Shown one piece after another: positions 32,634 to 44,582 of a DNA stretch of 64,000 nt. The DNA is taken from NCBI GenBank assembly GCA_037447655.1, contig JBBHKE010002458.1:1-64000 (forward strand), in the 5' to 3' direction. A program made the position numbers and the translations under genes. Under the pieces are notes generated by a model. That model made no database searches and was not told the origin of the DNA. It saw nothing but the letters and a program-made list of their open reading frames with translations. Position 1 is the stretch's first letter. The number at the start of each line of letters is the position of its first letter. The DNA comes from Zygnema cylindricum (lineage: Eukaryota > Streptophyta > Zygnematophyceae > Zygnematales > Zygnemataceae).

Positions 32634-35600
32634 TCAATCTACTTCCCTCACATTGATGTTGATACGAGAGTCTCTTATGTATTCAGCGAACGGCTTGAAT
32701 GCGAGGGAGGCTGTTTCCTCCTGAAGATGAGTGGGAAGAGGGACTCCATCTTCTGCAGTAAATATTCGTGGTACAGCTGTTGCAAATCCTCAACCACCAT
32801 ATAGAAACCTTCAGTCGAGGCATTTCAGAAAAACAGACAGTTCAAAATGTCCTCAACTAGAATATACAAACCTTCAGTTGAGACGTTTCAGAAAAACAGA
32901 CGGTCGGAAGTTTCCTGATACAGTTCCTCCACTCACACTATATATTAGTACTCAGCTTGATGAAACGTCGCAGTTATACAACTACTTTTTAAGTATGAAG
33001 TGGACTAAATGATTCCAGAATTCCATACATGCCTAACTAATCCTAACAAGCCGGCATATGAATAGAAGAGAATTACTCTCCAACTGTTTAAGGGACCTAC
33101 CATGGAAGCACTGCCGAGCTGGACCCGCCATAAGTAATACATCACCACTTCGGAGGTACATGGCGAGAGGGGATTCCTCCCGACTTGTGCCTCCAAGAAG
33201 GAAAATTGCTTCGCATCCAAGACTGAGACCAAACAACAAACAGCCCGACTTTTAACAAAAATATCCTCATATTTCCCTATTCCTGCAATCACAGTCACAA
33301 GTGGCGTCGTCTTTTGTGCTTGGCATTGGCACAGCTAAGAAATAATGGCAAAGAATGTAGGACCTGATTACAACTTTAGGAACTCCCGGCTTCCAAAATG
33401 AGGACGGAGTACATGTTTAACTGGAAGTTATGTTGCCGTTGTAATAAAATATTTGCTCCTCTAATGTTCCACATTTGTACATGCGCTTTACCTTTATGCT
33501 GCCAGAATATCCCTCTGACCTTTGACTCTAAAACCACAGTCAGCGTATAAGAGCAATAAAAAAAAAATCCTTCATACCATGGACTCCACCTACTTCAAGC
33601 ACAAAATCTAGCTCTGCCCTATTTCAGCAGAAGGAGAATTAAATTGACATACCTGAAACTCACTATGGGCTTCGACCAATCAGCTTCCATGTCATCCACG
33701 TGACCCCCAAGCATGTCATCTGCCATACATCTGACCACTCTTTAGAAAAAAAAAGACAGCTAAAATCCTAGAAAAGTTATCAGGCGGCCCACCTATATGC
33801 CCTGAAACTTTCTTCCATAAAACTGAACTTTGCCTTTTTGTAAAATAAACAACTCAACACTTTTTTCCACGTCAACATCCCATAAATACCCTTCTTGGTC
33901 CATTCACAATACCCAAAATACAAAAAATGATTTAAATAAAACGATAAAAGACCGAATAAAAGCATGCACTGCATATTGTCAACAATTGGGCTAGTCTTAT
34001 TGTGGCCACAAGTGAAATATATAATGGATTACGCCACACTATTTCCCTCACCTGGGCCATAAAAGTTCACTATGGCAGCTTGTGCATTGAATTGCCCCTC
34101 TGGGCCAACAGCCGGTTTTGCCAGTTTTATAGCCAGCTCAGCTAGACTTTGAGGGAAAGGGTTGTAAGGAAGTTGAATATTATATGCCTTCTGCAAACAT
34201 ACAAGGCTCACAGAGTCAGACACTGACCTGCAGTAGAAGACAATAATAATCCACTTCACGCAGCTTTTTGCACTTTTGCATAAAAATGAAGTATCTAGAG
34301 GAGATGTGACTCGTTTAACGCACGAAATATTCCACCACCTTTGAACATAAATCCAGCATCTGAAATAGATAAAAGTCACAAGAAGCTCTCAAAGTATAAG
34401 TCTACCTTCATCCAGTCAAACTGCAATCCCAATGTTGCCCACCGAAGCTTTCGCAGAAGCTTCCGTGGTGGAACTCCACATGGAAGAGATCCTGCAGCTA
34501 GAGAAAGTTTCTTCTCATCTTTTTCACAGCCATCGTCCCTGTAACTTGGAACTCTGTCCTCAGTTCTCTGACTCATGCCAACCCTTTGAGATTCAGACTG
34601 AACAGCTTTTTCAGAAGGCAGCATTGTAGACGTATCCTGTTGTGGTTCATTATCCACCATTGCTGTGCACTGCAAAAAACAATTGTTTCAAAGTGAAGAA
34701 AATTGTCAATAAAAATGTCTCAAGGCTGACTTTATTGCTTGTCTGAATTGTTGAGGAAAATGGTTTAGTTTTTTCCATGGCATTTTAGATTAGATTCCAT
34801 TTCAAACTATCAATGAAGATTTTTCGCTTTAGACCTCAACTGTGTCTAGCACTCCCATCTCGAAAAAATCCTTAATGTGACTTAAGAATAAGAGTGATAA
34901 AAGGCTTTTAAACAGTAGATATTGTGACTTAAGGTTGGTGTCATGTATAACTTACATCCTCGTTATAAACATAACATAATTCAGGACTATCTTGTCTCGT
35001 CTGAAACGAGTCTCCTCGTCCTGATTGTGTCATTGCCTTAGTCTGGACATGTCCTTTCATGTCACGCGGACCCAAATCGGCTTGAGCGGCTTCCCAGAGC
35101 CCATGAATATGACCCAAGGTTGCAGTGTGATTGGTTTGGTTTGGAGGAGTCAAATAGGTTGTCAGGCTTTCTTGTATGAGATCCTGTTGCTGCTTTGGCG
35201 TAAGAAGATCTGGCAGAAAATAGAAGCCTGCATAAGCTTACTCAAAAGGAAAGTCAGCACGTTTTAGCATAGAAACGATTTCTGATCCAAGCAAAGCAAG
35301 ATTGCTTAAGATATTCAAGGTGCTCAAAAGGGATTCCACCAGGAAGTCTTAGAGTCTTAGCCATGATTACATGTACAAATTATCAATAGCAGAGGTCTGC
35401 CCTCATGCCGAACATTTACTTCAGTAAATTCAAAAAGCACATCGTTAATCTCGTTTCAAGAATATGGTCAATTTCACAACATCATTCAGCCCCACATCAG
35501 GGTCTATCGTAAAAAAAGAAAAAAAAAGGTCTTGGGTAATCGCAAACAATAAGGTAAATCCTTAACACATTAGTTACAAAGTTAAAACCTAAAAGTTTGT

Positions 35601-37082
35601 GATTTTTCTTAAGTAACGTGGCCAAAATAACCATATGCGTCACTCTTCTCTGGACATCGTCCTACAAACTTCCTTTGGTGCACTTGTGTTGTCACTTTAC
35701 TTCATGAACAGGCACTATGCAGATAAGAAAGAACACACGCGCATCGGCAGGTGTAATCTTTTAGGAGCTTAGTATGTCACAGCCGACTAGGAATGGACAG
35801 CCCAGCCTAATCGTGAAGAATCCCGTGATTTTCAAACAAAAATGCTTTTCATAAGTGTAAGTGCATTTTCTAGGCCACACACAGTGTACCAAGCTCAGAT
35901 ATCTTTAAACGACTTTTTGCTCCAATTACTGCGAGTTCTGGGTTGTGCAACATGCACCTCTACTATGCTTCACATATTGGCCCACATTATTGGATCCTCA
36001 AAATGCACTGTGAAGTAATTCAATGCATAACCTGGACTAATTCATAGTCTTCCTTGTGAGCAAATCACATGACATTGCCCTTCGTCTAATGGGACTATAT
36101 TTTGTGTGCATGAATTCAACTTTTTTTGTGACACTAAATGGTTCTTTCAATTGGCTAAACATCCAAACTCCACTTTTGGCAGTGTGAAATAAAAATCAAT
36201 TCACGAAGTTTGAGCCATACAATCTGAGCATTCTTATTCCACTTTTTAAGTTCTTAAAGCAGGCATATAAAAAAAACAGCAAAAAAAATACCACCTTCTA
36301 TATATCTGATTACCGTTATCACACTATGGACATTACAACAGATTCAACTTAGCAAGTCTACTACTAGCATTTGCAATAAGTACCCGCTGAACATGGCAAC
36401 AAAGGAAAATGAACAAGGGCCCTTTACCTGGTCGTCCCGGAAGAACAAAAACCGAAAAATCATAATCATTCTGAAGCCGACTGACTCCCTGAACAACTGC
36501 ATCGGTATCACCAATTAGTCTGGCAACTTTTCGGAAATCGAGCACATCATTTAAATCAGTCGTTGGAGCACTGCCCTGGCTGCCCTGTGCCCACAGATTC
36601 AATCAGCAATAATGTCATTTATGGCATTCATTTGACACCTACTTCTAAAGAAGGACAAGTATGTGAAGACACCTTGTAAATTTGAGAGTTATGAATTAGG
36701 ATATAGGATTTCACAATTTAAACTTCCCAGGATGTTTTCAGATGAAGCTCCATTCTTCGTAATTTGCTCTTATTCAACAATAAATAAACGAAAAAAATGC
36801 TCAAACACTTGTTATTGCAATTAAGTCGCATCAACCATTATTTTGGACAATCTATCGAGACGTGCTTGTTGTTCAACGCAACATTAAGAACTCCTACAGT
36901 ATCATGGAATGTTTCCCATAACAGTCTGAAATGCTGCTGTGCCAATCCTCACACCTGCCATGTCGGCTCCCTTTCCTCCTCCTTCCAGACGTTCCTGCCT
37001 CCTTATACCTTTTATACTTTTTCTCTGCCAGCCGAAAGGCAGTTCGAGATTCACTTCCTTGCTGAGCTTCCTCATACCCCAT
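32634..37082 (-). CDS. ALKBH1: ALKBH1-like Fe(II)/2-oxoglutarate dioxygenase, eight exons
   Basis: Exons on the minus strand: 37082-36955, 36570 (or 36579)-36428, 35209-34956, 34669-34406, 34190-34052, 33719-33653, 33222-33101, 32776-32634. All junctions are GT-AG and the phases join throughout. The protein starts MGYEEAQQGSESRTAFRLAE, has LLRKLRWATLGLQFDWMK, the iron-binding HVD in LGGHVDDMEADWSKP, FLLGGTSREESPLAMYLRSG, the distal iron His in CFHAVPRIF and the 2-oxoglutarate Arg in SRININVREVD, then TGA. This is the AlkB homolog 1 family, which removes N1-methyl from adenosine in tRNA; DNA 6mA removal is claimed for some plant members. No disabling lesion seen. An in-frame upstream ATG at 37190 could add 36 residues. 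The expected block after GRP, before LLTPKQQQ, is short, so a small exon between 36427 and 35210 may be missed. Confidence 0.93.
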
Positions 37083-37407
37083 GCTTCTTACAATATGTTG
37101 ACAGGGAGTTGAAAAATTCTTGCAAATCCCTGAGAAATCAATTCTTCTACCCAGCTTAGCGGCATTTGCTCCACCTAGCCAAGACGACATATTCCATGGC
37201 GTCCTTATCTCCTACCGTGTATGGCTGTAGGCCCTCATACGAATTCTCGACGATGAAAGTCACGGTTGGAAGTTTGTTGCGGTCGCATTTTGTTAACCAA
37301 TGTAAAACTTTTCAAGGATCAGAAAACGTGCAAAAATACATTGTAAATTACAGTAGAAGATTGCGCGGTAGGCTTCGACCCGGCTTTGAGGAAGCGTTCA
37401 ATTTTCC
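37083..37407. promoter_or_regulatory. short divergent intergenic region
   Basis: About 325 bp lie between the ALKBH1-like start (minus) and the candidate ATG at 37408 (plus). A head-to-head pair would share this as a bidirectional promoter. No TATA box is evident at a convincing distance from either start. Confidence 0.4.
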
Positions 37408-37746
37408 ATGGCTTCCAATAGCTTCGTTCTCCCCAGAACAGAATCCATTGCGGATGACGCCGGTACGTCACCGACTATTGCTAGGTCTGACGTTGAAGAA
37501 GAGGAAGATGATGAAGTTAGGGGCCGCTCTCTATCTGACGTGGCATCTCCTCCAGAAAACATTCCTCCACGTCATTCTCCAGGAGATGAGTTTCAAGGAA
37601 GCTGGCCTCGGAGTTTTGAACAATCTATGGCCCTCTACTGTGGCTCGAGGGGCGTCAGATCTCGCCGATCTCGTGATCTATCAAATGGCGCAGATTCCTT
37701 CGAGGTCGGTTCTGTGGATGACTCGGAGCCGTCTTTTCGGCCATGG
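37408..37746 (+). CDS. candidate first exon of a divergent gene, unidentified
   Basis: Opens MASNSFVLPRTESIADDAGT and reads 113 codons to a GTGAGA donor-like site after CCATGG (37746/37747); if unspliced the frame ends at 37759-37761. Composition is that of an acidic cytosolic N-terminus (DVEEEEDDEVRG) followed by SWPRSFEQSMALYCGSRG. A S-W-P-x-S-x-x-x-S motif after an acidic stretch resembles N-termini of plant vacuolar amino-acid transporters of the AVT1 group, a guess from pattern memory only. Later exons are not seen; a copia element starts 170 bp downstream. Confidence 0.45.
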
Positions 37747-37914
37747 GTGAGAGAGGGATAGAGTGTGGATATTATGGCGGAAATGGCAAAAACCCTAAAT
37801 ATGCGACGGATGTCACTCCAAGGAGCCAAAGGGGAGAAATCCTCCACTGTGGTACGCACCGGAATTATTGTGGACCGGAGGGAGGGGAGGGCGAGAAAGG
37901 AGAGGAGGGAGGGA

Positions 37915-38307
37915 TGTTGAATGAGACGTCATAGCAGCGGAAAGAATACAGAGAAGAACAGACAAAAGGGCAAGTAAAATGATTGCCATTAAATATTGAA
38001 AAGGGTAAGAGTTACTATAAACTAAGAAGCTAAAGTAGTAAGTGAGGGTGTCACGTAGTGACATCGTTACAGAATGTTCTACAGCCCATATGATCCAGAA
38101 GGGTCACTTGGCTCTTCCTAACATAGGGCAAGATGTCCTTTCGTAGAATTTCAAATCTAGGACTGAAAAGAATCCAAATCAGAATCTAAGACAGAGGTAC
38201 AGAAATAGATAATGTAAAGCAGAATTCTAGACTACGTGATCTAGCACGGAGTCTTATAGTTTGAGTTTAAAGCAAAGTAGAATTATGAAGAATTCAGAAT
38301 TCCAACA
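37915..38307 (-). repeat. 3' LTR of the second copia element
   Basis: Pairs with 42530-42931 over its whole length with about a dozen differences. On the element strand it is preceded by AAAGCGGGGGGG (38308-38319), the polypurine tract. Confidence 0.9.
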
Positions 38308-38320
38308 CCCCCCCGCTTTG

Positions 38321-39768
38321 CTAGAAACGAAGGCCAGCTGAGGAGCCGTGAGCCTCAAATTGAGGCCGGGGAAGAGCCTTGGTGAGGAAGTCGGCCATTT
38401 GGAGAGTGGTGGGGAAGTGGTGGAAGATGACAGTGCCTGCAGCAATGGCTTTGCGGGTGAAGTGATACTGTATATCAATGTGCTTGGTACGGCGATGATG
38501 AACTGGATAGAATTGAGTCACAAAAAATAGTGGTGGCAGACGATGGACAGAATTGCAGGTTGAGAAGGAGGGACCAAAGCCAGAGGGCTTCCTTAGTGGC
38601 ATGAGTTGCAGACATGTACTCAGCTTTTGTTGAAGAGAGAGCAACTGTTGGTTGCTTCTTGGAGGCCCAAGAGACGAGTGGACTGCCGAGGGAAAAGCAA
38701 ACACCAGTGGTTGCTGCGACGGGAATCCAGATCACCCCCCCAGTCGGCGTCGCAGTGGCCGACGAGAGCTGGAGGGTAGGAGCCGCTGAAGGTGAGTTTT
38801 AAAGTCCTGGTGCCCTGGAGATAGCGTAGCACTCGTTTCGCTGCAAGTAGATGGTCAGTAGAAGGATTGGAAACAAACTGACTGAGCTGACCGACGGCGA
38901 CAGCGATGTCCGGATGAGTTCCAGTCATCGCATACATAAGGCTGCCAACTATGGACCGGAACTTATCATGTATATCTCTGGGGGCAGGCACACCAGAGTG
39001 TTTGAGGGGTTTGACATTGGGATCTAGAGGGGTAGAGATAGGAATACAATCGGCCATAGAAAATCTGGTCAGAACTTCTCCTATGTATTTCTCCTGAGAA
39101 AGATAAAGAGTCCATGTTGGACGGTCCCGACCGACAAATCTGCCTAAACAATACTCTACTTCTCCTAGGTCTGTCACGGAGAAATGTTTGTTTAGCATGA
39201 GTTTTACAAGCTGGATGAGGGAAAGAGATGGGCCAGCAAGGAGGAGGTCATCGACATATATGACAAGTATGACAAGAGTATCTGTGGTTCCCCGAAGGAA
39301 AAGTCCAAAGCCGGCATCCAGCTTGGAGAAGCCTTCCCCGAGGAGGATTGCCTCAAGATGCTTGTTCCAAACTCGAGGAGCCTGCTTAAGACCATAGAGA
39401 GATTTGAGTAAGCGACATACCAAATGCTCAGTGCCGGGAGATACATACCCTTCCGGTTGAGCGAGGAAGATTTCTTCAGTGAGGGTTCGGTAAAGGAAGA
39501 CGGTCTGAACATCCATGTGGTGGACATGCCAGTCATGAGCAGCCGCACAGGAGAGGAGAACTCGGATAGGTGTAAATTTTGCAACTTGGGCGTAGGTTTC
39601 TGTAAAGTCAACGCCCTCCTTCTGAAGTAATCCTTTGGCAATAAAACGTGCTTTAAAGCGGTCAAGCGTACCATCAGATTTAGTTTTCACTCGGAAAACC
39701 CATTTGGATCCAATTACTTTTCTGCCCGGGGGAAGTGAGGTAAGCTCCCAGGTGCCGATCTGTTGCAA
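38321..39768 (-). pseudogene. copia reverse transcriptase and RNase H
   Basis: 382 open codons from 39768 carry WELTSLPPGRKVIGSKWVF, ARFIAKGLLQKEGVDFTETY, LLKSLYGLKQAPRVW and the catalytic YVDDLLLAG. The usual MDVKTAFL reads MDVQTVFL. RNase H begins GHCDADWGGD and is completed in two other frames: TVALSSTKAEYMSATHATKE (from 38735) and KHIDIQYHFTRKAI to ADFLTKALP (from 38704). So at least two frameshifts fall near 38700 and 38600. Confidence 0.92.
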
Positions 39769-40985
39769 AGACGCAAATTCAGAGTCGGTGGCGGTTTTCC
39801 ATTCGGCAGCCTGAGGCCGGCCATGGCAGCAGAGAAGGTTAGGGGAACATCGATGGTGGCAGAATGTGCAGTGTCATGGCGGAAGTTTTGCTCCTGGAGT
39901 TGTCGACTTCTGCGAGGGGCAGGCGCGGGTGGGGGAATTTCATATGGAGGGTCGGTGGGATTGAGTGGAGAAAGAGAGTAGGGATCAGAATTTGTCCGAG
40001 TGAGACGTGAAGGTGTAGAAGGGGATCTCGTGAGAGTGGAGGAAGAAGGTAAGGAAAGGAGTGTGGTGGAAGGAGTGGGAGAGGTTAAAGGAAGGATTAC
40101 GGAAAGCGGATCGGATGAGGCAATGGAGGGAAGGCTCGGGGAGGGAGTAGAGGGAGAAGGTCGTGAGAGAGTAATGGAATCATGAAGTTTGAGTAGAAGG
40201 GGTGTTTCATTGAAGGCAACCTCGCGGCTGAGTACAACCTGGCGTTCTGTCGTCAACCATATTCAGTAAGCTTTTGATTTGGTGCTGTAGCCGACCAGGA
40301 CGCCGTGTTTGGCGCAGCTCTGCCATTTTCCTGCCGGTGCCAAATTTTTAATCCAGGCATCGCAGCCGAATATTTTTAGGTGCGAAACGTCCAGTTTAGC
40401 ACCGTGCCATGCTTCATACGGAGTAATAGCAGGTAGCACGGAGGTCGGACAACGATTGCGAATATAGTTGGCCGTTGCCACAGATTCTGCCCAAAATGTG
40501 GTTGGCAGATCGGCGTAATGCAACATGGAACGTGCCATGTTGAGTAGCGTCCGGTTGTAGCGTTCTGATACTCCGTTTTGTTGAGGAATATAGGGAGTCG
40601 TGGACTGGTGAGATATTCCGTTAGCCGCGAGAATGGAGGAGAATTCATTGGAGAAGTATTCACCTCCGTTATCCGTACGGAGAGTTTTAATGCGACTGCA
40701 CAATAGATTCTCCACAAGGGCTTTGTAGTCTTGAAATTTTTGAAAGGTGTCTGATTTGCGGCGGAGAGGATAAAGATGACAGTAGCGAGTGGCGTCATCT
40801 ATGAAGGTGACAAAATAGAGTGCACCGGTGGGACTGGGAGTGGACATAGGGCCACAGAGGTCAGGGTGAACCAATTGGAGTGGATTGGAGGATTTGGAAG
40901 TACCAGAGGGAAATGAGGGTCTGGATAGTTTGCCCTCAATGCATCCAGAACAGAAAACTAACTGCTTTTCGGTGAATGGCTCCAA
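39714..40985 (-). pseudogene. copia integrase core and C-terminal region
   Basis: Open from 40985 with CSGCIEGKLSRPSF (end of the HHCC finger), the catalytic acids in VHPDLCGPMS, RTDNGGEYFS and QQNGVSERYNRTL, then KIFGCDAW and GVLVGYSTKSKAY. After a stop at 40263 the same frame continues through a serine/proline-rich linker to 39714, where reverse transcriptase takes over in another frame. Confidence 0.92.
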
Positions 40986-41467
40986 GCCAGTTACTCTTTA
41001 GTTGATCTTTAGTGAGTTGGTGGAGACCGGATTGTGAAAGGTGACCGTATCGAAGATGCCACTTAGATAAAGTGGATGTAGCGAGAGGAGTGGCGAAGTT
41101 GGCTGATCCAACGGTGGAGAATTGGCATAAAATGTAGATTGATATGGTTTTCATACCAACACCAACTGTACGATCAGTGGTTGAAAAGAACTTGACGTCG
41201 GTTTTTGGAAAAAACAGCTGTAGCGCCTTGATTAAGGGCGGCACCAACAGAAAATAGGTGCTTTTTGAGGCCAGGTACAAGGAAGACATGAGATAGTGTG
41301 ATAGAAAATCGTTTGGCAAGAGGACTAGGTGTGCAGATTTGGCCAAAGTGAGTAGCCGTGAGGGCTGCGTTGTTGCCAAGTAGGATTGTCATTGGTGGAC
41401 AAAGAGGGGGAATAGTGGTAAACCAAACGGATCGATAAGAGAGATGGTGAGATGCGCCGGAATCCAC
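40936..41467 (-). pseudogene. copia protease and GAG-pre-integrase
   Basis: MDSGASHHLSYRSVW holds the protease active site (DSGA). The zinc-binding HHCC region starts WHLRYGHLSQSGLHQL in a second frame, so a frameshift lies near 41180-41380. Together with flanking pieces it gives normal copia order. Confidence 0.88.
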
Positions 41468-41637
41468 TATCCAAGAATCGGCGAATTCTGGAGAATCGAG
41501 GAGAGATGTTGTCTGTAATGCATATGCAAATTCGGATGGCGGCTGTACCTACGGAATAGTGGGAGTGGTATTCGAGAAATCAGGAGTTGACGTTGGGGAA
41601 TTTTGACCGTAGACGTACTGCAGGTACGGAGTGGAAG

Positions 41638-42547
41638 TTAACGGAAAACGGTCGGCCAGATGTTGCTGGCCATATAAGAGGGGTTGAACAAAAGGATTTG
41701 TGGACGCAAAAGTGGCGTTGACAGATGGTAAAACAGCTTCGGCAGCAGATGCTTGACCTGAATAGAGACTCCGCCCAGCATTTTGTCCTCGTCCAGTTGG
41801 TCGTCCATAATGTCCTTGGCGATCATGCTTTCGCTTAAAGACCGGACAGGCATCGATGACGTGATCAAGTGCACGGCAGTAACGACAAGAGGGGTTTTTT
41901 GTACTGCGATTGGGCGGAGGAAATGTGGCCAGAGCTGCTCCAGGAATTGAGGAACAATTCTGCTTGGTTTCCTCGTGGACCGACCCAGCAGTTAATGATG
42001 GGATGGTGACAACTGTGGAAGAGTTGTCGATCGAGGAAATGAAAGATTAATAGGATGATGGAAGACTGCCCAAGATCGCGGAAATTATGTCCTCATCGGA
42101 GACAACAGCTCCAACAGTCTTGAAGTGGTCGGCAATTGATTTGATGGAGTTGATGTAGGATTGAATAGATTCCGCAGGATTTTTCTGAGCAGTGTTGAGC
42201 TGGCGTCGAAGAAGTAGTTTGTTCGACCAGGATTTGTTTTCATAGGCGGTGGACAGAAGTATACAAGCATTGTGAGCCGAGGTTGCATCACGAATGAGGT
42301 CAAGTTGTGAGGGTTCAAGTGCGAGGACCAGCCTAGAGTGCGCCTCCTCATTGTGAATGAGCCAGGCGGATTTAGCGGCCGCATCGGAAGGTTCCCCTTC
42401 GCTTCCGTTAATAACGGACCAAAATTTTTCACGCCGGAAAAGGTGTTCAATTTGGTATTTCCGCCCGTAGAAATCCGTGCCATTGAATTTGGCAACGGTA
42501 TTCGAACTAACGGGGAGAGGCCCATAACCTATTGAATGAGAAGACAT
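41638..42547 (-). pseudogene. copia gag
   Basis: The likely start MSSHSIGYGPLPVSSN is at 42547, inside the 5' LTR; the primer-binding site is read as Gly-Tyr-Gly. KFNGTDFYGRKYQIEHLFRR is the usual copia Gag N-terminal motif (aromatic residues replaced in part), and ISAILGSLPSSY ends the capsid part at 42047. Downstream in another segment the zinc knuckle CRYCRALDHVIDAC (C-x2-C-x4-H-x4-C, about 41850-41895) follows. Confidence 0.88.
42517..42529 (-). promoter_or_regulatory. primer-binding site, half-tRNA iMet type
   Basis: AGGTTATGGGCCT on the element strand directly follows the 5' LTR. It matches the complement of the initiator tRNA-Met anticodon arm at all but the outer bases. Confidence 0.8.
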
Positions 42548-42931
42548 AGCAACGGAAAGAATACAGAGAAGAACAGACAAAAGGGCAAGTAAAATGATTG
42601 CCATCAAATATTAAAAAGGGTAAGAGTTACAATGAACTAAGAAGCTAAAGAAGTAAGTGAGGATGTCACGTAGTGACATCGTTACAGAATGTTCTACAGC
42701 CCATATGATCCAGAAGGGTCACTTGGCTCTTCCTAACATAGGACGAAAGGGCAAGATGTCCTTTCGTAGAATTTCAAATCTAGGACTGAAAAAGAATCCA
42801 AATCAGACTCTAAGATAGAGGTACAGAAATAGACAACGTAAAGCAGAATTATAGACAACGTTATCTAGATCCGAGTCTAATAGTTTGATCTTAAAGCAAA
42901 GTAGAATTATGAAGAATTCAGAATTCCAACA
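42530..42931 (-). repeat. 5' LTR of the second copia element
   Basis: On the plus strand from TATTGAATGAG to GAATTCCAACA. It has a 10-bp insertion (GGACGAAAGG-like) relative to the 3' LTR and contains the Gag start codon. Confidence 0.9.
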
Positions 42932-43060
42932 AGGTAGGGAGGGAGGGAGGAGGGAGGGAGGAGGGAGGGGAGGGAGGGGAGGGGGGAGAGAGGGGAGGGA
43001 GGGAGGAAGAGAGGGAAGGGAAGGAGAGGGGGAAGGAGGGAGAGGGACGTGTTCTTTAGT
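42932..43060. repeat. GGGA-rich purine tract
   Basis: Almost pure (GGGA)n/(GGA)n on the plus strand, continuing the GA-rich target into which the copia element inserted (left flank 37870-37914). Reading frames over it are compositional. Confidence 0.95.
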
Positions 43061-43294
43061 TCCGAAATTGTTTTTTGATTTTTGTTTTTTTGTTTGTTTG
43101 TTTGTTTGTTTTTTCTGATAGGGACACAAATCTAAATTTTCTCTCTCGGAGGATAATGACGAAACAGCGACTCGAAATGAAACAACGAAAAGGTTTTGAT
43201 TGTTTTTTTGTGTTTTTTTTGTTCACCATTATTAATGTGGATTTTTCTGACTTGTTTCATTTTTTAATCTACACTAACGGTGTTCAATTTATGA

Positions 43295-43495
43295 GGTGAG
43301 AGAGGAGAGAGATGGTGTATGAGGGGAAGGAGAGAGAAAAGGGTGAGGGAGGAAAGAGAGAGAGAAGGGAGACGGAGGAGAGAGAGAAGGAGAGGGTGGA
43401 GAGAAAGGAAGGGGAGAGCATAAAGATATAAATGGGGAAGGGACAAGAAAGAGAGAGATAGAGAGAGAGAAGAGAGAGGGAAAGGAGATGAATCT
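43295..43495. repeat. GA-rich tract
   Basis: Second polypurine stretch, mostly GAGA and GGAGAGA on the plus strand. Between the two tracts (43061-43294) is T-rich sequence with no gene. Confidence 0.9.
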
Positions 43496-43534
43496 AACAT
43501 TGTCAAATGTTTCTTAACACTAGTTGTTTTCTTT

Positions 43535-43745
43535 AAAACTAATTGTTGTCATTTTTACACTAAGGAAACGACAATTAGTGTTGAGTCAATAACAATTACT
43601 GTTGAAATAACAACTATTAGTGTTAACAAAGCAACAAATAGTCTTAAGAAAATGACAATCAGTGTTTAAAAAACAACAATTACTATTAATCGAACAACAA
43701 TCAGTGTAAAATTAATAACAATAGTATTAAGAAAACAACAATTTT
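43535..43745. repeat. degenerate 20-22 bp minisatellite
   Basis: About nine or ten units with a core (A)ACAATTAGTGTT followed by AA/GA-rich spacer, e.g. CAATTACTGTTGAAATAA, CAATCAGTGTTTAAAAAA, CAATAGTATTAAGAAAAC. 43746-44570 to its right is AT-rich without recognisable features. Confidence 0.7.
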
Positions 43746-44582
43746 TTACATTTATTGTTTTTGACGGTTTTCGCTCTTGAAAACAAGAGTATAATTCTGT
43801 TTTATTTCATGTCTCGAAAGTAAAATCACTTTGTTTTTGAATAAAAAAAATATTTTTTTCTTTTATTTTGAGAGAGAGGACACATTTTACTTTTTACCTT
43901 TTTACACGTAAGGAATTTTTTGTATTATTTTGTATACTTTTTATTCTCGTAAAGATAAAACGTAAAAAAAGTAAAAAGTTCAAAAAAAAAATCTATTAAG
44001 CGGAAAGTTTAAAACTTGCTGTAAAATCACTAGGATAGGATATTGAAAATCTATTTAAGAATATGAAATAATGGACAAATTTTTGCAAAGTTTTTTTATT
44101 TTTTTAGGGTTTAATGTTTTATTTTTAGGGTTTTCCAGGTCAGGTTTCAAAAAAGGGTCGACAACCCTTTTTTCCTCTTTTTTGAAAACTTTTTCTTCCT
44201 TCACATTCGTAATGATCTATCTCATTTTCTTCGGATCTGTTTTTTTTCTGTTTTTTTATTTTATTTTTGTGTGGTTTTTCGGGGGCAGTTTGACACCTGG
44301 AAAGTCGACCATTCCGGTGAGTTTGTTTTTTTTTAAAGGACCAAAGATTTATTTATTTATTTGTGTTTATATGTTAAATTGGCTCTAAAACATGTTAAAT
44401 TATTTTAAAATTTTGTTAAAAAATATTAATTTATGTTAAAAGTTATTACAATTTGGTAGAAAGTCATTAAAATTTTGTTAGAATTCGTTAAAAATATGTT
44501 TGAAAAAGCTGTATAAAAGTTTACTGGATACTCAACTTTTTAGAAACACCAATGTACTAATTTTTTGACTTATTTGATTTTT

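Larger units (their letters stand above)
37915..42931 (-). mobile_element. second copia lineage with ~0.4 kb LTRs
   Basis: LTRs at 37915-38307 and 42530-42931 on a 5.0 kb minus-strand element. Element-strand LTR termini are TGTTGGAATTC and TCATTCAACA (changed to TCATTCAATA in the 5' copy). Flanks AGGGA/AGGTA look like a 5-bp target duplication with one change, within a GA-rich tract. A purine tract (AAAGCGGGGGGG) precedes the 3' LTR and a half-tRNA primer site follows the 5' LTR. Gag to RNase H are present but frameshifted at least five times. Confidence 0.92.

Noticed and set aside
37166-37750. Plus-strand frame of 194 codons overlapping the candidate exon
   Set aside because: It overlaps the ALKBH1-like first exon region at its start and competes with the better frame at 37408; no domain.
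42885-43129. Gly/Arg-rich and Pro-rich frames over the GGGA tract
   Set aside because: Purine-tract composition; no start context, domain or splice support.
43535-43745. CRISPR-like array
   Set aside because: Repeats are degenerate and spacers are too short and similar; the sequence context is eukaryotic.
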